Source: Aquabacterium sp. J223
Lineage (GTDB): Bacteria > Pseudomonadota > Gammaproteobacteria > Burkholderiales > Burkholderiaceae_C
Direction of reading: 5' to 3'
DNA length: 64,000 nt
Assembly: GCF_024666615.1 (NCBI RefSeq)
Contig: NZ_CP088297.1
Location: 1,054,001 to 1,118,000 of the forward strand
Shown here: in pieces, positions 51,167-59,379 of the stretch
How positions within the stretch are numbered: position 1 is the stretch's first letter
Layout: each line of letters starts with the position of its first letter
Notes under the pieces: model-generated
Told to the model about the DNA's origin: nothing
Database searches by the model: none
Seen by the model: only the letters and a program-made list of their open reading frames with translations
Program-made: the position numbers and the translations under genes

Positions 51167-52408
51167 ATGATGCCGATCCGACCCCTCGCCACCACCGTGC
51201 CCGCCCTGCTGCTGTGCGCCGCCGCCCAGGCCGCGCCGGTGAAGATCGCCGTGCTGGAGACGCTCTCCGGCCCGCAGGCGGCTTCCGGCCAGGCCTACCG
51301 CGCGGCGGTGCGCTACACCGTCGACCGCCTCAACGCCGCCGGCGGCTGGAACGGCCAGCCGGTGCAGCTGGTCGAGTACGACAACCAGGGCGGCCCGGCC
51401 GGCGCGGCGGACAAGCTCAAGGCGGCCATCGCCGACGGCGTGCAGATCGTCGTGCAGGGCGCGTCGTCGGCCATCGGCGGCCAGATCACCGAGGACGTTC
51501 GCAAGCACAACCTGCGCAACCCCGGCAAGGAGATCGTCTACATCAACGTCGGCGCCGAGGCGCTGGAGCTCACCGGCGAGAAGTGCAACTTCCACCACTT
51601 CCGCATGGCCGGCAACGCCCAGGTGCGCGGCAAGGCGCTGGTGGCCGCGATGAAGCAGGCCAACGCGCTGGGCAGCAAGGTCTACGCCATCAACCAGAAC
51701 TACTCCTGGGGCCAGGACATGGAGAAGGCCATCGTGGACAACGCCGGCGCCGGCGGCTACCAGGTGGTCGACAAGACGCTGCACGACGTCAACAAGGTGC
51801 AGGACTTCGCGCCCTACGTGGCCAAGATCTCCAGCTCGCAGGCCGACGCGGTGCTCACCGGCAACTGGTCGAACGACCTGCTGCTGCTGATGAAGGCGTC
51901 CAAGGCCGCGGGGCTGAAGGCGCGCTTCGGCACGGTATACCTCGACCAGCCGGGCAACCTGTCCAACGCCGGCGACACGGCGGTCGGCCACTTCGTCGTG
52001 CACACCTTCAACCCCGAGGCCGGCGGCGCCGAGGGCGAGCGCTTCGTCAAGGACTACACCGCCAAGACCGGCCGCCCGCCGGTGTTCATCGAACCGCAGA
52101 CGGTGTTCGGGCTGGAGATGGTGGCCGATGCGCTCAAGCGCACCAAGCCGGCCGGCGGCGGCGCGCTGGACGTCAACGCCTTCGCCCGCAACCTGGAGAC
52201 CGCGAAGGTGAAGACGCCGATCGGCGAGATGAGCATGCGCGCGTCCGACCACCAGGCGCTGCTGCCGCTGGTGGTGTCCACCGTGACCAAGGACGCCAAG
52301 TACAAGGTCGACGACACCGACATGGGCTTCAAGCCGGTGAAGGTGTTCAGCGCCGAGGAGGCGGCGGTGCCGGCGCAGGCCAGCTGCAAGATGCAGCGCC
52401 CGAACTGA
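51167..52408 (+). CDS. Branched-chain-type ABC transporter substrate-binding protein
   Basis: 413 residues of the LivJ-like periplasmic class. A signal peptide (TTVPALLLCAAAQA) precedes VKIAVLETLSGPQAASGQAYRAAVRYTVDRLNAAGG; later YAINQNYSWGQDMEKAI and FARNLETAKVKTPIGEMSMRASDHQALLPL show the type I binding-protein fold. The substrate cannot be read; proteins of this branch often bind aromatic or short organic acids. AAGGAG stands six bases before the first ATG; a second ATG follows directly. Confidence 0.92.
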   Translation: MMPIRPLATTVPALLLCAAAQAAPVKIAVLETLSGPQAASGQAYRAAVRYTVDRLNAAGGWNGQPVQLVEYDNQGGPAGAADKLKAAIADGVQIVVQGASSAIGGQITEDVRKHNLRNPGKEIVYINVGAEALELTGEKCNFHHFRMAGNAQVRGKALVAAMKQANALGSKVYAINQNYSWGQDMEKAIVDNAGAGGYQVVDKTLHDVNKVQDFAPYVAKISSSQADAVLTGNWSNDLLLLMKASKAAGLKARFGTVYLDQPGNLSNAGDTAVGHFVVHTFNPEAGGAEGERFVKDYTAKTGRPPVFIEPQTVFGLEMVADALKRTKPAGGGALDVNAFARNLETAKVKTPIGEMSMRASDHQALLPLVVSTVTKDAKYKVDDTDMGFKPVKVFSAEEAAVPAQASCKMQRPN

Positions 52409-52424
52409 CCCCGCTGCCGCGACG

Positions 52425-53366
52425 ATGGACACGCTGGTCTTCTCGCTGCTCAACGGGGTCGTCTACGGCCTGCTGCTGTTCATGGTGTCGGCCGGGCTGA
52501 CGCTCATCTTCGGGATGATGGGCGTGCTCAACTTCGCGCACGCCTCGTTCTACATGCTGGGCGCGTACTTCGCCTACACGCTGCAGGGGCTGGTGGGCTT
52601 CGCCGCGGCGGTGGTGCTGGCCACGGTGCTGGCCGGCGCCGTCGGCGTGGCGGTGGAGCGCTGGTTCCTGCGCCGGGTGCACCGCCACGGCCATGCGCAC
52701 GAGCTGCTGCTCACCTTCGGCCTGTCGTTCATCATCGCCGAGGCCATCAAGCTGGTCTTCGGCAACTACCCGGTCGACTACCGCATCCCCAAGGCGATGG
52801 ACGTCGCGGCCTTCACGCTGGGCGGTCAGCAGTACCCGGCCTACCGGCTGCTGATGGGCGGCGTGGCGATCGTCATGTTCGCCCTCGTCTACCTGCTGCT
52901 GACGCGCACCCGGGTCGGCATCGTGGTGCGCTCGGCCATCTACCGCCCGCGCATGGCCGAGGCGCTGGGCCATAACGTGCAGCGGGTGTTCATGGCGGTG
53001 TTCGGCGTCGGCGCGGCACTCGCCGGGCTGGCCGGGGCGGTGGCCGGCGCCTTCTACACCACCAGCCCCAACATGGCGCTCGAGATCGGCGTCATGGTCT
53101 TCGTCATCGTGGTCGTCGGCGGGCTGGGCTCGCTGGGCGGGGCGATGCTGGCCTCGCTGCTGATCGGCGTCATGACGTCGCTGGCGGTGTCGGTGGACGC
53201 CAGCCTGGCCGACCTGTTGCGGCCGCTGGGCGCGCACGACTGGGCCGAGGGCGTGGGCGGGCTGCTGACGCTGAAGCTGTCCAGCCTGGCGGCCACGCTG
53301 CCCTTCGCGCTGATGCTGCTGGTGCTGCTGGTGCGCCCTTCGGGGCTGATGGGCGAGAAGGCCTGA
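52425..53366 (+). CDS. livH: Branched-chain-type ABC transporter permease LivH
   Basis: 313-residue inner-membrane permease with about eight membrane segments. YGLLLFMVSAGLTLIFGMMGVLNFAHASFYMLGAYFAYTL is the characteristic LivH start, and GAALAGLAGAVAGAFYTTSPNMALEIGVMVFVIVVVGGLGSLGGAMLASLLIGV the late conserved block. It forms the channel with the LivM-type protein encoded four bases downstream. Confidence 0.94.
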   Translation: MDTLVFSLLNGVVYGLLLFMVSAGLTLIFGMMGVLNFAHASFYMLGAYFAYTLQGLVGFAAAVVLATVLAGAVGVAVERWFLRRVHRHGHAHELLLTFGLSFIIAEAIKLVFGNYPVDYRIPKAMDVAAFTLGGQQYPAYRLLMGGVAIVMFALVYLLLTRTRVGIVVRSAIYRPRMAEALGHNVQRVFMAVFGVGAALAGLAGAVAGAFYTTSPNMALEIGVMVFVIVVVGGLGSLGGAMLASLLIGVMTSLAVSVDASLADLLRPLGAHDWAEGVGGLLTLKLSSLAATLPFALMLLVLLVRPSGLMGEKA

Positions 53367-53370
53367 CGCG

Positions 53371-54648
53371 ATGAAACCCCTCCTGCTGTGGACCGCCGGC
53401 GGTGTCGCGGTGCTGGCGGCGCTGCCCGCGCTGCTGCCCGCGGGGCTGCTCAACGCCAGCATCCAGATGCTGATCGCCGCGCTGTTCGCCTGTGCCTACA
53501 GCCTGCTCAGCGGGCGTGCCGGCATGCTGTCCTTCGGCCATGCCGCCTACTTCGGCGCTGGCGCCTTCGCCACCGTGCACGCGATGAACGCCCTCGGCGG
53601 TGCCGGCCTGCTGCCCACGCCGCTGCTGCCGCTGGTGGGCGCGGTGGTCGGCCTGGGCGTGGGGCTGGTGGCGGGCTGGTTCGCCACCCAGCGCAGCGGC
53701 ACCACCTTCGCCATGATCACGCTGGCGATCGCCGAGCTGCTGCACGCGCTGGCGCCGCAGCTCAAGGGCTGGTTCGGCGGCGAGTCGGGCATCAGCAGCA
53801 TGCGCATGCCGGCCTGGGGCTTCACCTTCGGCTCGACCACCGAGGTCTACTACCTGACGCTGGCCTGGGTGCTGGTGTCGCTGGCGGCGCTGTACTGGCA
53901 TGCGCTGACGCCGATGGGGCGGCTGACGCTGGCGCTGCGCGAGAACGCGCACCGGCTGAGGTTCCTCGGCTACGACGTGCACGGGCTGGGCGTGTCGGCC
54001 TTCGCCATCTCGGCGATGTTCTCCGGCGTGGCCGGCGCGCTGCAGGTGGTCAACCAGGAGGCGGTGAACTACGTGGTGTTCGACGCCCACGTGTCGGCCT
54101 CGGTGGTGCTCAACAGCTACATCGGCGGCGTCGGCAGCTTCCTGGGGCCGGCGCTGGGCGCGGCGATCATGACCTTCTTCGGCTACGCGGTGTCGGACGC
54201 CACGCAGTCGTGGCTGCTCTACCAGGGCGTGCTGTTCGTGCTGGTGATGATGTTCATGCCCGCGGGGCTGACCGGGCTGGTCAGCGGCGCGGCGCGCGGC
54301 GTGCAGCGCCACGGCTTGGCCGCGGTGCTGCCCTCGGCGCTGCTGTGGGCGCTGGCCGCGCTGCTGCTGGCCGCGGGCGTGGTGTTCACGGTGGAGCTGC
54401 TGCAGCGGCTGTTCTCGCAGGACTACCGCTCGCTGGCGCGCATGGCCGGGGCGGCGCCGCCGATCGTGCTGTTCGGCCGGCCCTGGCCGCCGGCAGCGGT
54501 GGCGACCTGGGGCGTGCCGCTGCTGCTGCTGGGCGCCGGGGCGGCGGTGGCCTGGGCCGCGCGCGGGCGCACCGCGGCGCTGGGGACGCTGCGCGAGCCA
54601 AAGCCCGCCGCGCCCGCGGTCACGCCAGGCAAGGAGGTGCTGTCGTGA
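53371..54648 (+). CDS. livM: Branched-chain-type ABC transporter permease LivM
   Basis: 425-residue inner-membrane permease. Family blocks are AYSLLSGRAGMLSFGHAAYFGAGAFATVHAMNA, LRENAHRLRFLGYDVHGLGVSAFAISAMFSGVAGALQVVNQEAVNYVVF and GGVGSFLGPALGAAIMTFFGYAV. Beyond the permease core the last 110 residues add two hydrophobic segments and a charged tail, longer than the typical 330-residue LivM. The stop overlaps the GTG of the next gene. Confidence 0.93.
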   Translation: MKPLLLWTAGGVAVLAALPALLPAGLLNASIQMLIAALFACAYSLLSGRAGMLSFGHAAYFGAGAFATVHAMNALGGAGLLPTPLLPLVGAVVGLGVGLVAGWFATQRSGTTFAMITLAIAELLHALAPQLKGWFGGESGISSMRMPAWGFTFGSTTEVYYLTLAWVLVSLAALYWHALTPMGRLTLALRENAHRLRFLGYDVHGLGVSAFAISAMFSGVAGALQVVNQEAVNYVVFDAHVSASVVLNSYIGGVGSFLGPALGAAIMTFFGYAVSDATQSWLLYQGVLFVLVMMFMPAGLTGLVSGAARGVQRHGLAAVLPSALLWALAALLLAAGVVFTVELLQRLFSQDYRSLARMAGAAPPIVLFGRPWPPAAVATWGVPLLLLGAGAAVAWAARGRTAALGTLREPKPAAPAVTPGKEVLS

Positions 54649-55400
54649 CCGATCCCATCCTCACCGTGCGCGGCCTGCGCAAGTCCTTCGGCGCCACCGA
54701 GATCATCCGCGGCATCGACCTCGACCTGGCCGCCGGCGAGCGGCGCGCGCTCATCGGCCCCAACGGCGCGGGCAAGTCGACGCTGTTCCACCTGGTCTCG
54801 GGGCAGCTGCGGCCCAGCGCCGGCGAGGTGCTGTTCGACGGCCAGCGCATCGACGGCCGCTCGCCGCAGCGCATCAACCGGCTGGGGCTGGCGCGCTCGT
54901 TCCAGATCACCAACATCTTTCCCCGCCTGACGGTGTTCGAGAACATCCGCATCGCGGTGATGCAGCGCGCCGGGCTGCAGTACAGCTTCTGGCGCCGGCT
55001 GGACGGCCTGCGCCCGGTGCGCGAGGCGGCCGAGCGGCTGATGGAGCGCGTGCGCCTGCAGGCCCACGCCGACGCCCTGGCCGGCGAGCTGAGCTACTCC
55101 GGCCAGCGCTCGCTGGAGCTGGCGATGACGCTGGCCAGCGACCCCCAGGTGATCCTGCTCGACGAGCCGATGGCCGGCATGTCGGCCGAGGAGACCGACT
55201 ACACGCTGGCGCTCATCCGCGAGGTGACGGCCGGGCGCGCGCTGCTCATCGTGGAGCACGACATGGACGTGGTCTTCGCGCTGGCCGACCGCATCAGCGT
55301 GCTGGTCTACGGCCAGGTCATCGCCACCGGCACGCCGGCCGAGGTGCGCGCCGACCCCGCCGTGCGCGAGGCCTACCTGGGCGAGGAGGCGGCGGCATGA
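54645..55400 (+). CDS. livG: Branched-chain-type ABC transporter ATP-binding protein LivG
   Basis: 251 residues. Walker A is GPNGAGKST, the signature is LSYSGQRSLELAMTLA (a variant of LSYGQQR) and Walker B is VILLDEPMAGMSAEE; the switch His is in IVEHDMDVVF. GTG 54645 overlaps the livM stop by four bases and is preceded by AAGGAGGTG, a strong ribosome site. Confidence 0.94.
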   Translation: MTDPILTVRGLRKSFGATEIIRGIDLDLAAGERRALIGPNGAGKSTLFHLVSGQLRPSAGEVLFDGQRIDGRSPQRINRLGLARSFQITNIFPRLTVFENIRIAVMQRAGLQYSFWRRLDGLRPVREAAERLMERVRLQAHADALAGELSYSGQRSLELAMTLASDPQVILLDEPMAGMSAEETDYTLALIREVTAGRALLIVEHDMDVVFALADRISVLVYGQVIATGTPAEVRADPAVREAYLGEEAAA

Positions 55401-56209
55401 GTAACACCGCGAGCCAAGGCGAGCGGGCCGAGCGCCGGGCCGCTCCCAAGCCGGCCCGCATCCCCTCGGGGGATCGGCCGGCGTACCCGCCGGACGAGGG
55501 GTCGTCATTGCTGGAGGTCGTAGACCTGCACGCGCATTACGGCAAGAGCCACATCCTGCGCGGCGTGAGCTTCAGCGTCGGCGAGCGCGAGGTCTTGAGC
55601 CTGCTCGGGCGCAACGGCTCGGGCCGCTCGACCACGCTGAAGGCGCTGATGGGGCTGCTGCCGCCCAGCGGCGGGCGCATCGCGCTGGCCGGGCGGTCGC
55701 TGGCCGGCCTGCGGCCGCACGCCATCTGCCGCTCGGGCCTGTCCTACGTGCCCGAGGAGCGCGAGGTCTTCGCCAACCTCACCGTCGACGAGAACCTGCG
55801 CATGGGCGAGCAGCCGCCGGTGCCCGGCGCGCCGCGCTGGACGGTGCAGCAGATGTTCGACTACTTCCCGCGCCTGAAGGAGCGCCGCCACACCAAGGCC
55901 GGCAGCCTGTCCGGCGGCGAGCAGCAGATGCTCACCATCTGCCGCTCGCTGCTGGGCAACCCGCGCGTCATCCTGATCGACGAGCCCACCGAGGGCCTGG
56001 CGCCCAAGATCGTCGCCCAGGTCGGCGAGTGCATCGAGGACATGCACCGCCAGGGCGTCTCGGTGGTGCTGGTCGAGCAGAAGCTGGCCATCGCGATGAA
56101 GGTGTCGCAGCGCGTGTGCGTGATGGGGCACGGGCGCATCGTCTTCGACGGCAGCCCGCAGCAGCTGGAATCCGACCCGCAGCTGCTGGCGCAGTGGCTG
56201 GCCGTATGA
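55397..56209 (+). CDS. livF: Branched-chain-type ABC transporter ATP-binding protein LivF with unusual 5' extension
   Basis: 270 residues from ATG 55397, which overlaps the livG stop. The first 37 residues are not LivF-like; they are encoded by a palindrome-rich stretch at about 55410-55500. TTG 55508, preceded by GAGGGG, would give the normal start LEVVDLHAHYGKSHILRGVSF. Walker A reads GRNGSGRST, with Arg in place of the usual Lys; the signature LSGGEQQML and Walker B VILIDEPTEGLAP are normal. Whether ATP hydrolysis is retained cannot be judged from sequence. Confidence 0.9.
   Translation: MSNTASQGERAERRAAPKPARIPSGDRPAYPPDEGSSLLEVVDLHAHYGKSHILRGVSFSVGEREVLSLLGRNGSGRSTTLKALMGLLPPSGGRIALAGRSLAGLRPHAICRSGLSYVPEEREVFANLTVDENLRMGEQPPVPGAPRWTVQQMFDYFPRLKERRHTKAGSLSGGEQQMLTICRSLLGNPRVILIDEPTEGLAPKIVAQVGECIEDMHRQGVSVVLVEQKLAIAMKVSQRVCVMGHGRIVFDGSPQQLESDPQLLAQWLAV
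55410..55500. repeat. Palindrome-rich repeat-like segment at the livG-livF junction
   Basis: About 90 bases with inverted repeats, including ATCCCC-TCG-GGGGAT at 55460-55474 and GCCGGCG / CGCCGG around 55478-55492. It looks like a REP-type intergenic element that has come to lie in frame at the 5' end of livF. Only one copy is evident in the window, so its repeat nature is inferred. Confidence 0.4.
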
Positions 56210-56279
56210 CCGCCCCCGGTCCGCGCTTCGCCCGGCCCGCCCCCCGCGGGGGCTCATGGTTCCTTGGAAGGAGGTCGGC

Positions 56280-57248
56280 GTGGCCGACAAAGTGATCATC
56301 AGCTGCGCCGTCACCGGCTCGGTGCACACGCCCACCATGTCGCCGTACCTGCCGCTGACGCCCGAGCAGATCGCCGAGCAGGCCATCGAGGCGGCCGAGG
56401 CCGGCGCGGCCATCCTGCACCTGCACGCCCGCGACCCGGCGGACGGCCGGCCCACCCCCGACCCGGCGGTCTTCGAGCAGTTCGTGCCGCGCATCCGCGC
56501 GGCCTGCGACGCGGTGATCAACATCACCACCGGCGGCAGCACCCGCATGACGCTGGCCGAGCGGCTGGCCTACCCGCTCAAGCTCAAGCCCGAGATGTGC
56601 TCGCTCAACATGGGCTCGATGAACTTCTCCATCCACCCGGTGGCGCGCAAGATCACCGCCTGGCAGCACGACTGGGAGCGGCCCTACGTGGAAGGCATGG
56701 AGGACCTGATCTTCCGCAACACCTTCGCCGACATCAAGCACATCCTGAAGGTGCTGGGCGAGGAGGCCGGCACCCGCTTCGAGTTCGAGTGCTACGACGT
56801 GGGCCACCTGTACAACCTGGCGCACTTCGTCGACGAGGGCCTGGTGCGCGGGCCGCTGTTCATCCAGAGCATCTTCGGCATCCTCGGCGGCCTCGGGCCC
56901 GACCCGGAGAACCTGGTGACCATGCGGCAGACCGCCGACCGGCTGTTCGGCCGCGACGGCTACCGCTTCTCGGTGCTGGGCGCCGGGCGCCACCAGATGC
57001 CGCTGCTGACCATGGCCGCGGTGATGGGCGGCAACGTGCGCGTGGGCCTGGAGGACAGCCTCTACCTCGGCAAGGGCGAGCTCGCCCGCTCCTGCGCCGA
57101 GCAGGTGCGCAAGATCCGCCGCATCCTCGACGAGCTGTCGCTGGAGGTGGCCACGCCGGACGAGGCGCGCGCCATGCTGCAGCTCAAGGGCCGGGAGGCC
57201 GCCGCCTCGGGCACCGCAACTGCCGCAGCCGTTCACCGGCCCCGGTGA
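56280..57248 (+). CDS. Beta-keto acid cleavage enzyme (BKACE, DUF849)
   Basis: 322 residues. GTG 56280 is preferred over ATG 56256 because a full AAGGAGGT stands six bases before it. DUF849 marks: VIISCAVTGSVHTPTMSPYLPLTPEQIAEQAIEAAEAGAAILHLHARDP (zinc-binding His pair), NITTGGSTRMTLAERL, and FECYDVGHLYNL. BKACE enzymes condense a beta-keto acid with acetyl-CoA, releasing acetoacetate and a new CoA ester. The carnitine-degrading 3-dehydrocarnitine enzyme is one known member; the substrate here is unknown. Confidence 0.92.
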   Translation: MADKVIISCAVTGSVHTPTMSPYLPLTPEQIAEQAIEAAEAGAAILHLHARDPADGRPTPDPAVFEQFVPRIRAACDAVINITTGGSTRMTLAERLAYPLKLKPEMCSLNMGSMNFSIHPVARKITAWQHDWERPYVEGMEDLIFRNTFADIKHILKVLGEEAGTRFEFECYDVGHLYNLAHFVDEGLVRGPLFIQSIFGILGGLGPDPENLVTMRQTADRLFGRDGYRFSVLGAGRHQMPLLTMAAVMGGNVRVGLEDSLYLGKGELARSCAEQVRKIRRILDELSLEVATPDEARAMLQLKGREAAASGTATAAAVHRPR

Positions 57249-57268
57249 ACGGCCGGCAGGAGACGGTG

Positions 57269-57469
57269 ATGCAGCAGTCCGCGTCCGGCCCCACGGGCGG
57301 TCCCACCCCGGGCGAGATGTCACCCGGCGACGAAGCGCCGCCCGGCACGCCGGGCACCGGCGAAGCGGTCTGTCCCGGCTGCGGCGGCTCCGGCCGGGCG
57401 GAGGGCGGCCAGACCTGCGGCGTGTGCAGCGGCACCGGCAAGGTCACCGAAGGCATCGGCGGCGGCTGA
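57269..57469 (+). CDS. Small CxxCxGxG zinc-knuckle protein
   Basis: 66 residues: a Pro/Gly-rich flexible first half, then VCPGCGGSGRAEGGQTCGVCSGTGKV, two CxxCxGxG units as in the zinc domain of DnaJ. AGGAG lies about eight bases before ATG (a GTG directly precedes it). Four cysteines can bind one zinc. The function is unknown; it lies 20 bases after the BKACE gene and may be co-transcribed. Confidence 0.7.
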   Translation: MQQSASGPTGGPTPGEMSPGDEAPPGTPGTGEAVCPGCGGSGRAEGGQTCGVCSGTGKVTEGIGGG

Positions 57470-57529
57470 CCGCCGGCGGGCACCGGTGTTGCTGCGGGCC
57501 ATGCACATGACACGACCACGGGAGTCCCC

Positions 57530-57820
57530 ATGAGCATGCCCCCGGGTGGCTACGGCAGCGTCGGCGGACAGGTGCCGGCGCGCTGGCTGGTGCTGATCGC
57601 GCAGGGTGGCGAGCAGGACGACGGCCCGATGGTGGCCCGCCTCTTCGACCCCGACCGGCGCGAGCTGGCGCAGTTCGACGCCACGGCCGAGGAGGTGGTG
57701 GTGATGACCACCGGCCTGGTGCCCGAGCACGGCGCCGTCGGCCCCGACTGGGAGCGGGCGCTGGGCCAGCACTCGCCCGAGGAGCGCCGGCAGGCGCAGG
57801 TCTACACGCTGGACATCTGA
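57530..57820 (+). CDS. Small conserved-looking protein of unknown function
   Basis: 96 residues, soluble, with no signal peptide: WLVLIAQGGEQDDGPMVARLFDPDRRELAQFDATAEEVVVMTTGLVPEHGAVGPDWERAL. It ends in HSPEERRQAQVYTLDI. I do not recognise the family. Good codon-position bias and the ordered spacing after the zinc-knuckle gene support it as real. Confidence 0.65.
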   Translation: MSMPPGGYGSVGGQVPARWLVLIAQGGEQDDGPMVARLFDPDRRELAQFDATAEEVVVMTTGLVPEHGAVGPDWERALGQHSPEERRQAQVYTLDI

Positions 57821-57890
57821 CGCCCTCGCGCCAGCGCCAGCGCCGTCGCGTTCGCGTTCGCGCGCGGGAACGGCGCGCGCAGGCGGACCC

Positions 57891-57908
57891 CGGGGCGGCG
57901 CCGCCCCG
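57891..57908. terminator. GC-rich palindrome between convergent genes
   Basis: CGGGGCGGCGCCGCCCCG is an 18-base perfect palindrome in the 102-base gap between a plus-strand and a minus-strand gene. It has no T tract; a bidirectional Rho-assisted terminator is possible. Confidence 0.4.
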
Positions 57909-57922
57909 CGCCCCTCACACCG

Positions 57923-59053
57923 TCAGGCGTCGCCCCAGACTTCCTGGGCGGTCTCGATCACCAGGCGCAGCTTGGTGCGCTGCGCCTCCACGGCGATGTT
58001 GTTGCCGTGCACGGTGGAGGAGAAGCCGCATTGCGGGCTGAGCGCCAGCTGCTCCAGCGGTGCGTACTTCGCGGCCTCGTCGATGCGGCGCTTCAGCGTG
58101 TCCTTGTCTTCCAGCTCGCCGAACTTGGTCGTCACCAGGCCCAGCACCACCAGCTTGCCCTTGGGCAGGAAGCGCAGCGGCCGGAAGTCGCCCGAGCGGT
58201 CGTCGTCGTACTCGAGGAAGTACGCGTCCAGGTTCATCTCCGACAGCAGCGCCTCGGCCACCGGTTCGTAGTTGCCGGCCGCCGCGTGGGTGCTCTTGAA
58301 GTTGCCGCGGCACAGGTGCATGGCCAGCGTCATGCCCTGCGGCTTCTGCGCCACCACCTTGTTGATGAACCCGGCGTAGCGGTGCGGCAGCTCGTTGGGG
58401 TCGTCGCCGCGCTGGCGCGCCGCCTCGCGCATCTTCTCGTCGCACAGGTAGGCGAGGTTGGTGTCGTCCATCTGCACGTAGGTGCAGCCGGCGGCGGCCA
58501 ATGAGCGCAGCTCGTCGCCGTAGGCCTTGGCCACGTCGTCGTAGAAGTCGGGCTCCAGCTCCGGGTACGCCTGCTTGCTGATGCCGGCGCGGCCGCCGCG
58601 GAAGTGCAGCATGGTCGGCGAAGGGATGGTCACCTTGGGCGTGCAGCCCGGCGCCTGGCGGTCGACCTGCGCCTTCAGGAACTGGAAGTCGGCGAGCTGG
58701 ATGTCCTTGGCATGTCGGACCTTGTCGATGACGCGCATCACCGGCGGTGCCAGCTCCTCGGTGCCGTCGGGCTTGCGGATGGTCACCGGGATGTCGGACT
58801 TGACCCCGCCCAGCTGCTCGAGGAAATCGACGTGGAAGTAGGTGCGGCGGAACTCGCCGTCGGTGATGCTCTTCAGCCCGACGTCCTTCTGGAAGCGGAC
58901 GATGTCGGCGATCGCGGCGTCCTCCACCGCCCGCAGCTGCTCGGCGCTGATCTCGCCCCGGGCCTTCTGCTCGCGGGCGTCGAGCAGCGCCTTCGGACGC
59001 AGGAAGCTGCCGACATGGTCGGCGCGGGAGGGCAGGCGGACGGGCAGGGTCAT
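57923..59053 (-). CDS. Short MetE-like protein (cobalamin-independent methionine synthase, C-terminal family)
   Basis: 376 residues, equal to the catalytic half of MetE only. RADHVGSFLRPKALLDAREQ opens it, and zinc ligands are expected in MHLCRGNF (His and Cys) and SPQCGFSS (Cys). The N-terminal half of MetE, needed for folate polyglutamate binding, is absent. Such core proteins may use other methyl donors or cleave or transfer thiol-linked groups, so methionine synthesis is uncertain. It is divergent from the second Liv-type cluster. Confidence 0.87.
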   Translation of the reverse strand: MTLPVRLPSRADHVGSFLRPKALLDAREQKARGEISAEQLRAVEDAAIADIVRFQKDVGLKSITDGEFRRTYFHVDFLEQLGGVKSDIPVTIRKPDGTEELAPPVMRVIDKVRHAKDIQLADFQFLKAQVDRQAPGCTPKVTIPSPTMLHFRGGRAGISKQAYPELEPDFYDDVAKAYGDELRSLAAAGCTYVQMDDTNLAYLCDEKMREAARQRGDDPNELPHRYAGFINKVVAQKPQGMTLAMHLCRGNFKSTHAAAGNYEPVAEALLSEMNLDAYFLEYDDDRSGDFRPLRFLPKGKLVVLGLVTTKFGELEDKDTLKRRIDEAAKYAPLEQLALSPQCGFSSTVHGNNIAVEAQRTKLRLVIETAQEVWGDA

Positions 59054-59379
59054 GGTGGACGGGTGGGGAGTGGGATCCCGCTATTCTCAACGCACCGGCG
59101 CCTCGCCCCATGGGTGACGTCCCTGCCAGGCGGCGGGCGACGGGCACCCCGCGCATCGGCGCGCGACATGGCGCTTTCCCTTCGCATGCCGAACCGGAAT
59201 AGCTGCTAGCCACCCCGCACAACCGATTCGGCATGGCGGCCGGTCGATAATCCGGTAACTGAATGTCGGTTTTTCTCCCTGGCCGCCGGCGAGAGGGGGA
59301 TCCACCGACGCGGAGGCGCCGGCAGTTGCACACACAATCGCGCCTTTCCGCACACACGTCCATCGAGGAGATCCAGACG
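59054..59379. other. Divergent intergenic region with paired half-sites
   Basis: 326 bases without a gene, between the MetE-like gene (leftward) and a Liv-type cluster (rightward). CATGCCGAA at 59185-59193 and TTCGGCATG at 59227-59235 are perfect inverted half-sites 42 bases apart centre to centre, about four helical turns. No regulator gene is adjacent, and I see no strong -35/-10 pair. Confidence 0.5.

Noticed and set aside
57841-57890. Regulatory tandem repeats (CGCCAG, TTCGCG units)
   Set aside because: The units are short, imperfect and within normal high-GC low-complexity intergenic DNA.
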